Notes under the pieces: generated by a model | What the model was told of the DNA's origin: nothing | Database searches by the model: none | Seen by the model: only the letters and a program-made list of their open reading frames with translations | Made by a program: the position numbers and the translations under genes | Shown: positions 1 to 8,506 of the stretch, piece by piece | How the letters are laid out: each line of letters begins with the position of its first letter | How positions within the stretch are numbered: the stretch's first letter is position 1 | Source of the DNA: Crenalkalicoccus roseus | Lineage (GTDB): Bacteria; Pseudomonadota; Alphaproteobacteria; Acetobacterales; Acetobacteraceae | Assembly (NCBI RefSeq): GCF_004761865.1 | Contig: NZ_SJDM01000003.1 | Span: forward strand, 62,001 to 126,000 | Direction: 5' to 3' | DNA length: 64,000 nt

Positions 1-102
1 GGCGGCGGCCGGCCACAGCAGGCCCGCCCCGAGCCCGGCCAGGACGGCGGCGAGGTAGAGCCAGACCTGCAGGCGTTCGAGGGTGGCGCGGCCTGGCATC
101 AT
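1..102 (-). CDS. N-terminus of a membrane protein (possible ACR3/bile-acid-symporter type), cut by window edge
   Basis: Only 34 codons lie in the window. The start is one of two adjacent ATG codons (102 or 99), with an AGGAG Shine-Dalgarno at 111-115 eight bases upstream. The peptide begins with a short basic stretch (MMPGRATLERLQ) and then one hydrophobic segment from about residue 13 to 31 ending in LLWP. A basic N-terminus followed by a first helix ending in a WP-like turn resembles ACR3/ArsB and bile-acid:sodium symporters, but so short a piece cannot fix the family. It is transcribed divergently from the sensor kinase at 569. Confidence 0.5.
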   Translation of the reverse strand, partial: MMPGRATLERLQVWLYLAAVLAGLGAGLLWPAAA

Positions 103-568
103 CGGGCTGGCTCCTGCGGTCTGCGGCACAAGCGAGCCGGCCGGAACGGCGCGGCGGGAACGGCGCTGCAAGATGCGTGCCGGGCGCGGGCAAGCCAATG
201 ACTGTTCATCGGCAGCATGAGGCGCCGCGATGGGGCGCCTGGATTGCGCGCGGGACAGAAAAAACCGAACGATACCGCAATGGTCTTCGCGTTGCCGGAG
301 GGTCGTTACCACCAGAAAGCGTGACACGAACCTGTGATTGTACTATAAGTCCTCTGGCGCTGTCTCGTGACGCGCAATGGCAGTCTGGCCGGCCGGGCTG
401 CACGCTGAAGGATGGCCGAATGCGCCCACACGCGTTGCCGAAGTCCGAAGCCGGGGCCTGTACCAGCTTGCCCTGCGCCCTGCCCCTGCGGGCGGCGCCA
501 GGATGCCGCGGGCGCTGGGCGCGGCGGGGCTGAGGCGGCCGGCGGGGGGACGGGGCGGCGCCGCATCC
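103..568. other. Intergenic region between divergent genes, 466 bp
   Basis: The region separates the left-edge membrane protein (minus) from the HWE kinase (plus). It is partly less GC-rich than its surroundings around 255-360 and holds a sigma70-like promoter candidate at 321-349. The kinase reading frame stays open upstream to an ATG at 377, but that extension is rich in Arg, Gly and Pro, has no Shine-Dalgarno and looks non-native. No RNA gene was recognised. Confidence 0.5.
321..349 (+). promoter_or_regulatory. Candidate sigma70 promoter for the signalling operon
   Basis: GTGACA at 321-326 and TATAAG at 344-349 are separated by 17 bases, a good match to a housekeeping promoter in a GC-rich genome. 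Transcription would begin near 356. That gives a leader of about 210 bases if the kinase starts at 569, or about 20 bases if it starts at 377. Prediction by eye only. Confidence 0.45.
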
Positions 569-2269
569 ATGGTCGCGTTCCCTTCACATCCGGGCGCCCA
601 TTCCGAACCCGAGGAGGGCCGCGCGCGGCCGGAACCCGGCCTGCGCCTCGCGATCCTCCTCGGCACCGGGGCGGTCGCCGCCTTCCTGCTGGGTGCCCTG
701 GCCCTGCATGGCATCACGGCGCCGCAGGCGCTGCTGGACGCCAGCGGGACGGAGGAGCCGGGGGCGGCCTCCTGGGCCGTGCTCTGGTTCGTGGCGGCGG
801 CGGGCGCCGCCGGCCTCGGCGGCGGCGCAGCCCTGCGCGGCCACCTGCGGGTGCGGGCCCTGCGGCAGGAGAACGCGGCGCTCCGCTCCCGGCTGATGGC
901 CTTCACCGAACTGTCGCCGGCCTTCGACCTCAGCGCGGTCATCCTCCGCTCTCCCGATGGGGTGATCCGCCACTGGTCGGCCGGCTGCGAGCGGCTGTTC
1001 GGCTTCACCGCCGCCGAGGCGCTGGGGCGGCTCTGCCACGAGCTGCTGAGCACCCGCTTCCCGGATGGCGGGCGGCGCACGGTGCAGGAGGAGCTGCTGC
1101 GGCGCGGCGAATGGCGGGGGGAGCTGCGTCATCGCCGCCGCAATGGCGGGCCCGTCGTGGTCGCCTCGCACTGGATCCTGCGGCGCGACCCCCAGGACGG
1201 GCGGCCGCTCGCCGTCATCGAGGTGCATGCGGACGCGACGGCGCTGAAGACCGCCGAGGCGGCGCTGCGGGCCGGCGAGGCGCGGCTGCGCCTGGCGCAG
1301 GAGGTGGCCGGGGTCGGCATCTGGGAGTGGGACCCGGAGGAGGACCTGTTCGTCTGGTCCCCGGAGCAGCACGCGCTGTTCGGCCTGCCGCCCGGTGCGC
1401 CGGCACCCTGCACGCTCGAGGCCTTCCTGGCGCTGATCCATCCCGATGACCGCGTCGCGGTCCGCGCCGCCGCCTTCGCCGCGCTCGATTCCGGCGAATA
1501 CGAGGTGGAGTTCCGGGTGCCGCGCGTCAGCCGCAACGGGGCCGAGACGATCCAGTGGCTGATCGGCCGGGGCCGGCGCATGCCCGGCCTTGCCGGCCGG
1601 ATGGGCGCGATCCTCGGCGTGAACGTGGACATCACCGCCCGCAAGCAGGCCGAGCAGCAGCAGGCGCTGCTGATGCGGGAGGTGGATCACCGCGCCAAGA
1701 ACGCCCTCGCCGTGGTGCAGGCCGTGCTGCGCCTGACCCGGGCCGACAGCGCGCGGGCCTTCGCCAAGGCCGTCGAGGGGCGCGTGGCCGCGCTCGCCCG
1801 CGCCCAGACCCTGCTCACCGAATCGCGCTGGGCGGGGGCCGGGCTGGCCTCCATCCTGCGCGGCGAGCTGGCCCCCTTCATGGGCAGCGGCGGCATGGCG
1901 CGCGTCGTGCTCGAGGGGCCGCCGGTGACGCTGGTGCCGGAGGCGGCGCAGCCGCTCTCGATGACGCTGCATGAGCTGACCACCAACGCCGCCAAATATG
2001 GCAGCCTGTCCGTCCCCGGCGGCTCGGTCAGCGTGTCGTGGCGGACCGACGACCGCGAGGGCTGCCTCCGGCTGCGCTGGGCCGAGGCGGGGGGGCCGCT
2101 GATCACCGGCCCCCCGGCCAGGCGCGGCTTCGGCTCGCGCGTGGTGGAGGCCACCATCCGCGACCAGCTCGGGGGGACGCTGGTGTTCCGCTGGGAGGCC
2201 TCGGGCCTGGTCTGCGAGCTCGCGATCCCGATGGATCGCGTTCTCGCCTCGGGTCCGGATAAGGAGTAA
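569..2269 (+). CDS. HWE-family sensor histidine kinase with two PAS domains
   Basis: A membrane sensor kinase of 566 residues that should autophosphorylate on His and pass phosphate to a response regulator. From this start there are two hydrophobic segments (about 26-48 and 67-90), a short coiled coil, PAS 1 (about 112-225) and PAS 2 with PAC (about 238-360). The kinase core has the phospho-acceptor H374 in the motif EVDHRAKN, an N box TTNAAKYG (471-478) and the W504-A-E506 signature that defines the HWE family. HWE kinases are common in Alphaproteobacteria. The start is uncertain: ATG 569 has only a weak GGGGGA upstream, and ATG 377 or 503 are in frame. It lies 67 bases before the receiver-PAS gene, so it may share an operon with the rpf-like genes. 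Confidence 0.85.
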   Translation: MVAFPSHPGAHSEPEEGRARPEPGLRLAILLGTGAVAAFLLGALALHGITAPQALLDASGTEEPGAASWAVLWFVAAAGAAGLGGGAALRGHLRVRALRQENAALRSRLMAFTELSPAFDLSAVILRSPDGVIRHWSAGCERLFGFTAAEALGRLCHELLSTRFPDGGRRTVQEELLRRGEWRGELRHRRRNGGPVVVASHWILRRDPQDGRPLAVIEVHADATALKTAEAALRAGEARLRLAQEVAGVGIWEWDPEEDLFVWSPEQHALFGLPPGAPAPCTLEAFLALIHPDDRVAVRAAAFAALDSGEYEVEFRVPRVSRNGAETIQWLIGRGRRMPGLAGRMGAILGVNVDITARKQAEQQQALLMREVDHRAKNALAVVQAVLRLTRADSARAFAKAVEGRVAALARAQTLLTESRWAGAGLASILRGELAPFMGSGGMARVVLEGPPVTLVPEAAQPLSMTLHELTTNAAKYGSLSVPGGSVSVSWRTDDREGCLRLRWAEAGGPLITGPPARRGFGSRVVEATIRDQLGGTLVFRWEASGLVCELAIPMDRVLASGPDKE

Positions 2270-2336
2270 GGGGGCTGAGGCACCAGCGGCCGTCAGCCTG
2301 CGTGCAGCAACGGCCGGGGCCGTCGAGAGTTTGAGC

Positions 2337-3191
2337 ATGGCGATCATTCTGATCCTCGACGATCGGGCCACCAACCGGAACATCTACGCCCGCCTCGCCA
2401 CGGCCATCGAGCCGGGCGTCTCGGTCGAGGTCTTCGCCGATCCCAACGACGCGTTGGAATGGCTCGAGCACAACCGCGTCGATCTGGTGATGACCGACTA
2501 CAAGATGCCCGGCATGGACGGCGCCGAATTCACCCGCCGCCTCCGCGCCCTGCCCACCGGCAAGACCGTGCCGGTCGTGGTCGTCACCGCCTATGACGAC
2601 CGCAATTTCCGGCTGCGGGCGCTCGATGCCGGCGCCACCGATTTCCTGCAGAGCCCGATCGACCATTTCGAGATCGTCACCCGCGCGCGCAACCTCCTCG
2701 CGCTCGGCCGCAAGGCGGCGATCACCGGCGCCCTCCCGAGCGGGCCGATCCCGCCGCCGCTGCCCGCCGAGGGGCAGCGCGCGCCGGCCGCGGCGGATCT
2801 GCAGGAACTCGCCCGCATCCTGGACACGGTGCCGGCGATGATCAGCGCCGCCGACCGGGAGGGGCGCTGCGTCTATGCCAACGCCACCCTCGCCGCGGAG
2901 CTCAACGCCTCGGTGGCGGAGCTTCTCGGCGCGCCGCCCGAGCGGCTGTTCGGACCGGTGCGCGGGGCGCGCAGCCGTCGTCACGACCTGGCGGTGTTCC
3001 AGTCCGGCAAGGCGATCGAGCCCTACCGCGAGGACCTGCCGGCGGGCGAGGGCCGCCAACGCTTCTTCGTCACCAGCAAGCGCCCCCTGCGCAACCCATC
3101 GGGAGAGATCGCCGCGGTGCTCACCACATCCTTCGAGGTGACCGGCGTGATGCTGAACGAGCCGGGGCCGTCCCTGCGCAGGGCGGGGTGA
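2337..3191 (+). CDS. Response regulator: receiver domain plus PAS domain
   Basis: A 284-residue two-domain regulator. The receiver (1-120) has the acidic pair D8-D9, phospho-acceptor D54 (VMTDYKMPG) and the switch Thr in VVVVTAY. The usual conserved Lys is replaced: the loop reads DFLQSPID, with Ser at 106. A linker leads into a PAS domain (about 150-270) with no enzymatic or DNA-binding output visible. ATG 2337 is preferred over the in-frame TTG 2331 because GAGAG at 2324-2328 is eight bases from the ATG. The gene ends 10 bases before the RpfC-like kinase. It may stand where RpfG stands in Xanthomonas, but it lacks the HD-GYP domain. Confidence 0.85.
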   Translation: MAIILILDDRATNRNIYARLATAIEPGVSVEVFADPNDALEWLEHNRVDLVMTDYKMPGMDGAEFTRRLRALPTGKTVPVVVVTAYDDRNFRLRALDAGATDFLQSPIDHFEIVTRARNLLALGRKAAITGALPSGPIPPPLPAEGQRAPAAADLQELARILDTVPAMISAADREGRCVYANATLAAELNASVAELLGAPPERLFGPVRGARSRRHDLAVFQSGKAIEPYREDLPAGEGRQRFFVTSKRPLRNPSGEIAAVLTTSFEVTGVMLNEPGPSLRRAG

Positions 3192-3201
3192 GGCCGCGCC
3201 G

Positions 3202-5724
3202 ATGCAAAGGCTTCCATCCGGGATACGGCGCTTCCTCCGCTTCGGCTCCCTCCGGGGCGAGGCGGGCAGCGAGCAGGAGATGAGCTTCAACCGGCTCCTC
3301 TTCGCCACCGTCTTCTGCGTCTACCTGACCACCGCCGGCCAGGAGGCGGCCGATCCCGGCCTCTACGGCCTGGCGATCTGGAGCGCGCTCGCCCTCGGCA
3401 TCTTCGTCCACATCCGCCTGCGGCCGGAGCGCTGCACCATCCGCCGCTCCTTCGCCCTGCTGCTCGACATGGGGATCCTGTCCTGGTTCCTGCATGTCGG
3501 GGGCGAGACCGCCTCGCCCTTCTTCCTGGTCTATCTTTGGGTCGCGCTCGGCAACGGCTTCCGCTTCGGCGTCCGCTGGCTGGTCGCGGCGATGACGGTC
3601 TTCCTGCTCGGCTTCGGCTGGACCGCCTGGCACACCCCCTTCTGGAACGAGAAGCCGCACCTCTCGGTCGGCCTCCTGATCGGCTCCTGCGTGCTCGCGG
3701 CCTATGCCGCGGTGCTGATCCGCAAGCTGAACCACGCCCGCCACCTCGCCGAGCAGGCGAGCGAGGCCAAGAGCCAGTTCCTGGCGAGCGTCAGCCACGA
3801 GCTGCGCACGCCGCTGAACGCCATCATCGGCATGGGCGGCCTGCTGCGCGAGACGCCGCTCGACCGCGAGCAGCAGGAGATGGCGCGCACCATCGACAGC
3901 GCCGCCAAGTCCCTGCTCTCGCTCATCAACGGCATCCTCGACTTCTCCCGCATCGAGGCGGGTGCGGCCAGGGCCCGGCCCGAACCTTTCGAGCTGGTGC
4001 CGCTGCTCGAGGAGGTGCGGCGGATGCTGCTGGCCCAGGCCCGGGAGAAGGGCCTGCGCCTGTCCCTGCACGTGACGCCGCGCACGCCCGCGCGCATCGT
4101 CTGCGACCGGGGGCATCTGCGCGACATCCTGCTCAACCTGGTCGGCAACGCGGTGAAGTTCACCGAGGCGGGCAGCGTGGTGGTCGCCGCCGACGCCGCG
4201 GAGGCGGCTCCGGGCCGGCTCGCCCTCCGCTTCGAGGTGACCGACACCGGCATCGGGCTCGACCCCGAGGCGCAGGCGCGGATCTTCGAGCGCTTCACCC
4301 AGGCGGACGAGACCATCGCCAACCGCTTCGGCGGCACCGGCCTCGGGCTCGCCATCTGCAAGGGGCTGGTGCGGCTGCTCGGCGGTGAGATCGGCGTGGA
4401 GAGCGCGCCGAAGCGGGGCAGCACCTTCTGGTTCACCGCCGAGGCGCTGCGCGCCGAGGGGGAGGAACCCGCCCCTCCGCCGCTCGCCGGCATCACCGCC
4501 ACGCTGCTCACCACGGCGCCGGAGGCGGCGGCAGCGCTGGTGGCCCCGCTTGCCGGGGCGGGGGCCGCGGTGCGGGTGCAGGGGGTGGCGCCCGCGGCGC
4601 TGGGGGCGCTCTGGGGCGAGGGGGAGACGGCGCCGGCCCACCTGCTGCTGTGCGCCCCGGAAGGGCAGGAGCCGATCCCCGAGGAGGTGGGGCTGGCGCT
4701 GCGCGGCCAGGGCGACTTCGCGGAGTACCCGGTCTTCGCCCTCGGCGGCCCGCAGGCGGAGGGCCTGCCCGCCCCTGGGCTGCGCCGGCGTGTCGCCGCG
4801 CTGCTGCCGGAGGAGCCGGCGCCGGGCGCGCTGCGCGCCGCGCTCCGCATCGCGGCGGCGCAGCTCCTGCCGGAGCGGGCCGAGACGCAGCGGGCGCTGG
4901 TGCCGGTCGCGGAAGGGCAGGGGCTGCGGGTGCTGGTCGCCGACGACAACGGCGTGAACCGCCGCGTGGTACAGAAGATCCTCGAGCGCGCCGGCCATCA
5001 GGCCACCCTGGTCGCCAATGGCGAGGAGGCGCTCGATGCGCTCGACGCCGGCTCCTTCGACATCGTGCTGATGGACGTCAACATGCCGGTGCTGGACGGC
5101 ATCGAGGCGACCAAGATCTACCGCGTCACCTCCCTTGGCCAGCGGCACGTGCCGATCATCGGCCTCACCGCGGACGCCACGCCGGCCGCGGCCGAGCGCT
5201 GCCGCCAGGCGGGGATGGACGCCTGCCTGATCAAGCCGGTCGAGCCGGCGAGGCTGGCGGAGATCCTCGAGGCCTATTGCCGGAGCCCGGCGCGGGAGGC
5301 CCCGGCCTCCGCCGCGCAGGTGGCGCACATCGCCTCCCACCCCGGCTTCCGCCGCGGCACGCCGCCCTGGGACGCCAAGGTGCTGGCCAATCTGGAGGCG
5401 CTGGGGGGGCAGGACTTCGTCACCGGCCTTGCCCAGGACTTCCTGCAGGATGCCGAGCAGCTCGTCGCCGCGATGGAGGATGCGCTCGACAAGGGCGACC
5501 TGCGCCGCTTCCGTTCCGAGGCGCATGCGCTGCGCAGCGGGGCGGCGAATGTGGGGGCGCTCGCCATCCGCGACGCCTGCGGTGCGGCGGAGGCGATCGG
5601 CTTTTCCGACCTGCCGGCCTCCGGCCCGCGCCAGCTCCGGGTGATCGCCGCCGAGGTCGAGCGCGCCCGGAAGGCCCAGCCCGGCCTTCCGGGGATGGAG
5701 GGCGACCGGCACGGCGCGCTCTGA
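3202..5724 (+). CDS. rpfC: RpfC-like hybrid sensor kinase (DSF receptor type)
   Basis: An 840-residue hybrid kinase of RpfC architecture, expected to sense diffusible signal factor fatty acids and to bind or restrain the synthase. Five hydrophobic segments occupy about 31-175, including the GGETASPFFLVYLWVALGNG stretch that strongly recalls RpfC. HisKA follows with H199 in SVSHELRTP, then an HATPase domain (N316; G boxes near 349 and 378), a degenerate receiver-like stretch around 430-560, a canonical receiver (D580, D581, phospho-D625, K678) and a C-terminal Hpt domain with H775. This gives the full His-Asp-His relay. It follows the receiver-PAS gene by 10 bases and converges on rpfF with 24 bases between stop codons. 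Confidence 0.85.
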   Translation: MQRLPSGIRRFLRFGSLRGEAGSEQEMSFNRLLFATVFCVYLTTAGQEAADPGLYGLAIWSALALGIFVHIRLRPERCTIRRSFALLLDMGILSWFLHVGGETASPFFLVYLWVALGNGFRFGVRWLVAAMTVFLLGFGWTAWHTPFWNEKPHLSVGLLIGSCVLAAYAAVLIRKLNHARHLAEQASEAKSQFLASVSHELRTPLNAIIGMGGLLRETPLDREQQEMARTIDSAAKSLLSLINGILDFSRIEAGAARARPEPFELVPLLEEVRRMLLAQAREKGLRLSLHVTPRTPARIVCDRGHLRDILLNLVGNAVKFTEAGSVVVAADAAEAAPGRLALRFEVTDTGIGLDPEAQARIFERFTQADETIANRFGGTGLGLAICKGLVRLLGGEIGVESAPKRGSTFWFTAEALRAEGEEPAPPPLAGITATLLTTAPEAAAALVAPLAGAGAAVRVQGVAPAALGALWGEGETAPAHLLLCAPEGQEPIPEEVGLALRGQGDFAEYPVFALGGPQAEGLPAPGLRRRVAALLPEEPAPGALRAALRIAAAQLLPERAETQRALVPVAEGQGLRVLVADDNGVNRRVVQKILERAGHQATLVANGEEALDALDAGSFDIVLMDVNMPVLDGIEATKIYRVTSLGQRHVPIIGLTADATPAAAERCRQAGMDACLIKPVEPARLAEILEAYCRSPAREAPASAAQVAHIASHPGFRRGTPPWDAKVLANLEALGGQDFVTGLAQDFLQDAEQLVAAMEDALDKGDLRRFRSEAHALRSGAANVGALAIRDACGAAEAIGFSDLPASGPRQLRVIAAEVERARKAQPGLPGMEGDRHGAL

Positions 5725-5748
5725 CCGGAGCGGTCCTGCGCGCCTTTC

Positions 5749-6723
5749 TCAAGCGGCCGCCGTCGCCCGCTCGCGCCCCGGCGCCGCCCGCCGGCGGTCC
5801 TGCGCCGCGACCAGGCGGGCCATGAGGCGCAGGTCCTGCTCGGTGAGGCGGATCGCCGTCTCGGCCCAGAGGTCCACGATCTCCTGCAGCTCCTCGAGCG
5901 TCACCGGGCTGACCCGGCGCCGGGCGCGCAGATGGCCCTGCAGCGCGTTGTGGCGGCGGTTGTTCTTCTCGATGTGGTCGAGCAGCGCGGCCTCGCCCTC
6001 TCCATCGGGCGCCAGCACGTCCACGATCCCCATCTCGTGCAGCTCCTCGGCGGTGTAGATCTTGCCGCTGGTGATCATGCGGTCGGCCTCGCGCTGCCCG
6101 ACCTTGCGCATCAGGAAGCTGTGCGCACCCATGCCCGGGAAGAGGTTGAACAGCACCTCGGGCAGGCCGAATCTGGCGCTCCGCTCGGCCACGATCATGT
6201 CGTGCGACAGGGCGCATTCGAAGCCGCCGCCCAGCGCGTCTCCCTGCACCAGGGCGATGGTGATGACGGGCAGGTCGAAGCCGGTGTGGTTGCGGTGGAT
6301 CGCCGCCACCGCCGCCCGGCCGTAGCGGCGCAGCCCGTCGAGGTCGCCGGCCCCGATCAGCTTATGGAACAGGTTGAGGTCGCCGCCGAGGTTGAAGATG
6401 CCGGGGATGGCCGAGCCGCAGACGAAGTAGCGGAAGGGCGCCTCCGCGGCGGTGCGCACGCCCTGGAACATGCGCTCGATCGAGCGGTGCATGGCGGTGA
6501 CGTCGCGCAGCAGTTCGGGGCTGAAGCAGGGCCGGCCCTGGGGGTTCAGGCGGCACCAGAAGATGCCGTTGCCGCTGTCCAGCTCCACCCGGATCGTGTC
6601 GTAGCGCGCCTCGGCGGCGGCCTGGGCCGCCTCGGGGGTGGGGGCGTCCAGGGTGGTGGCGGGGGGGAAGTCGTGGCCGGGGCGGGCGAGGGTGGCGGCA
6701 GGCAGGCGGGGAATGAAGGTCAT
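5749..6723 (-). CDS. rpfF: RpfF-like DSF synthase (crotonase fold)
   Basis: A 324-residue crotonase-family protein of the RpfF type. RpfF makes the cis-2-unsaturated fatty acid signal DSF from acyl-ACP by dehydratase and thioesterase activities. The family stretches are present: NPQGRPCFSPELL, the oxyanion region FNLGGDLNLF, and the two acidic residues E169 (GGGFECALSHD) and E189 (FGLPEVLFNLFPGMGA). The E169-E189 spacing of 20 equals that of catalytic E141/E161 in Xanthomonas RpfF. Start ATG 6723 has AGGAA at 6731-6735. The N-terminal 35 residues (Ala/Pro-rich) and the Arg/Ala-rich tail extend beyond the usual length of about 290. It is convergent with its presumed receptor gene. Confidence 0.85.
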   Translation of the reverse strand: MTFIPRLPAATLARPGHDFPPATTLDAPTPEAAQAAAEARYDTIRVELDSGNGIFWCRLNPQGRPCFSPELLRDVTAMHRSIERMFQGVRTAAEAPFRYFVCGSAIPGIFNLGGDLNLFHKLIGAGDLDGLRRYGRAAVAAIHRNHTGFDLPVITIALVQGDALGGGFECALSHDMIVAERSARFGLPEVLFNLFPGMGAHSFLMRKVGQREADRMITSGKIYTAEELHEMGIVDVLAPDGEGEAALLDHIEKNNRRHNALQGHLRARRRVSPVTLEELQEIVDLWAETAIRLTEQDLRLMARLVAAQDRRRAAPGRERATAAA

Positions 6724-6832
6724 GGCGCGGTTCCTAGGCTAGGGTGAGCCCCGGGCGGATCTGCACGGGGCGCGGGATGCTCCCCACGCGATTGGGAGGC
6801 GCATCCATGGACCCAGCCTAACCAAACACGAG

Positions 6833-6989
6833 AATTTGATACAACTTTCCCTCAACGGAAGGACCGATCAGAACGGCAATTTGATGTTTGGTGCATCAAC
6901 TAAAAAGAGATGTGGCGCCGCCATTTATATAATTAACGGAGAGTTTGTCCCAGTTTTTCTCTAGGAAAAGCGGTGAGAGGTGTATCAAA
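6833..6989. promoter_or_regulatory. AT-rich control region upstream of rpfF with nested inverted repeats
   Basis: The 439-base gap 6724-7162 contains a strikingly AT-rich patch at about 6820-7010, bounded by ordinary GC-rich DNA. Inside are AATTTGAT at 6833-6840 and again at 6878-6885 (45 bases apart), a perfect TTGATG-N7-CATCAA palindrome at 6881-6899, and TTTGATAC (6835-6842) facing GTATCAAA (6982-6989). These look like operator half-sites for a dimeric regulator controlling rpfF. The downstream gene at 7163 ends toward this region, so rpfF is the only gene that starts here. No convincing protein gene was found in the gap. Confidence 0.4.
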
Positions 6990-7162
6990 CGCGCGCCGAA
7001 CGCGAAAATTCCTTCCCAGGCATGATTCCCTCCACCCGGCACACGCAACCGCGCGGCCCCGCGCCCCGGCGAGTCGGCACGGCCACCCGTCCGTCCCAGA
7101 AAGGCGCCTGGGCTGTTCCCGTCCCGCAGGCGGTCCTGGCGTGGGGGGAAGGGCACGGCGGG

Positions 7163-8506
7163 TCAGCGCAGCCGTGCCGCCGCCTCCATCTCCCGGCGCA
7201 CCCGCACCGCCTCCGCGGCCGGGTCGAAGGCCACATCGGCCCAGCGCACCGTCTCTCCCCGCCGCACCGGCCGGGTCAGCGCCACCCCGTGCGCGAGGCC
7301 GATGGGCAGCGCGCCCATCTCCAGCGAGCGGGCGGCGGGCAGGCACTTTCCCCAGACCATGGCACCGCCCTCGCCATCCAGCACCTCGCCGGCCGCAAGG
7401 TCGCGCTTCGCCGTGGCCACCACGTCGCCGCGCCAGGCCTCCGGCGCCCCGGTCGGTTCCCGCCGCAGCGCCGCGCTGGCGACGGACACGCCGAGTTCGA
7501 GGCCGATGAAGTGGTAGGGGCGCCACAGCGCGGCGTAGCGCCCGGAGGGATCGGTGGCGACGCCGTACTCGGCGAAGCAGCGGCGGATGTAGTCGGTCTC
7601 GCCCTCGAACACCGCATAGACGCCCCAGCGCAGGTCGTCCGCCACCGGCCGCCCGTCGCGCTCCAGCGAGGAGACCACCTCCACCTGGCCCTTGGCGTGC
7701 AGCACGCCGCCCTCGGCGCGCGGGCGCAGCACCGTGGGCAGGTCCCGCGTGCCGCAGGGCGGGAAGAGCAGCCCGTCCTCCGGCGGCAGGAGGCCGGTGG
7801 CGTTGGCGATCGCCGCCATCTCGATGCCGCTCTTGGTGCCGTCGAGGAAGGAGTTGAACATCTGCGGGTTCATCCCGCCCGCCTGCGCCTGCTCGGGCGC
7901 CAGCCCGTAGAATCCCCAGACCGTCTCCGGCGTGCTCTCGTGGAAATGCGGCAGGTACTTCGTGCCCTTGCCGGCGGCCACGACGGGGAAGCCGGCGGCG
8001 CGCAGCGTGTCCACCAGTTCGCACACCAGGGCCGGCTGATCGCCATAGGCGAGCGAATAGACCACCCCCGCCGTGCGCGCCCGCTCGGCCAGCAGCGGGC
8101 CGGCGAGCACGTCGGCCTCCACATTCACCATGACGACGTGCTTGCCCTGCGCGATCGCCGCCAGCGCGTGGCGGATGCCGGCGGCCGGGTTGCCGGTGCA
8201 CTCGATCACCACCTCGATCCGCGGCTCGGCGATCAGCGCCATCGCATCCTCGAGCAGCGCGGTGGCGCCGCTCCGCAGCGCGGCGTCGAGGTCGGGCGCG
8301 GCGCCGCGGGCCTCCGGCCAGCCGATGCGCGCCAGCGCCGCCCGCGCCCGCGCCGGGGAGAGGTCGGCGATGCCGGCGACGTGCAGCCCGGGCGTGCGCT
8401 CGGCGCTGGCGAGGAACATGGAGCCGAACTTCCCGGCGCCGATCAGGCCGACCGTAACGGGCCGCCCCTCGGCGGCACGGGCGCGCAGCATGCGGTGCAG
8501 GTTCAT
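7163..8506 (-). CDS. NAD(P)-dependent oxidoreductase with C-terminal SAF domain
   Basis: A 447-residue protein. The N-terminal Rossmann domain starts with VGLIGAGKFGSMF (about 19-31) and the dehydrogenase body continues to about 340 (ECTGNPAAG, VMVNVEADV). The C-terminal part (about 350-430: VATAKRDLAAGEVLDGEGG) has the sequence character of an SAF domain, as in sialic-acid synthases and sugar-acid dehydratases. Such proteins are often labelled homoserine-dehydrogenase-like or Gfo/Idh/MocA-like; the substrate is unknown. Shine-Dalgarno GGAGAGA lies just upstream of ATG 8506. It is divergent from an L-threonate-dehydrogenase-like gene, suggesting a sugar-acid pathway. Confidence 0.85.
   Translation of the reverse strand: MNLHRMLRARAAEGRPVTVGLIGAGKFGSMFLASAERTPGLHVAGIADLSPARARAALARIGWPEARGAAPDLDAALRSGATALLEDAMALIAEPRIEVVIECTGNPAAGIRHALAAIAQGKHVVMVNVEADVLAGPLLAERARTAGVVYSLAYGDQPALVCELVDTLRAAGFPVVAAGKGTKYLPHFHESTPETVWGFYGLAPEQAQAGGMNPQMFNSFLDGTKSGIEMAAIANATGLLPPEDGLLFPPCGTRDLPTVLRPRAEGGVLHAKGQVEVVSSLERDGRPVADDLRWGVYAVFEGETDYIRRCFAEYGVATDPSGRYAALWRPYHFIGLELGVSVASAALRREPTGAPEAWRGDVVATAKRDLAAGEVLDGEGGAMVWGKCLPAARSLEMGALPIGLAHGVALTRPVRRGETVRWADVAFDPAAEAVRVRREMEAAARLR

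Noticed and set aside
377-568. N-terminal extension of the HWE kinase from ATG 377
   Set aside because: Composition is Arg/Gly/Pro-rich with no domain and no Shine-Dalgarno. I kept 569 but cannot exclude it, because a promoter candidate lies just upstream.
2337-3191. Possible RpfG
   Set aside because: The receiver and position fit, but there is no HD-GYP motif anywhere in the C-terminal half.
3121-5712. An 863-codon minus-strand frame opposite the RpfC-like kinase
   Set aside because: Antisense of a clear kinase with conserved H, N, G, receiver and Hpt motifs.
6896-7156. An 86-codon minus-strand frame in the rpfF upstream region
   Set aside because: It crosses the AT-rich control region, has no Shine-Dalgarno and shows an abrupt composition change with no recognisable motif.
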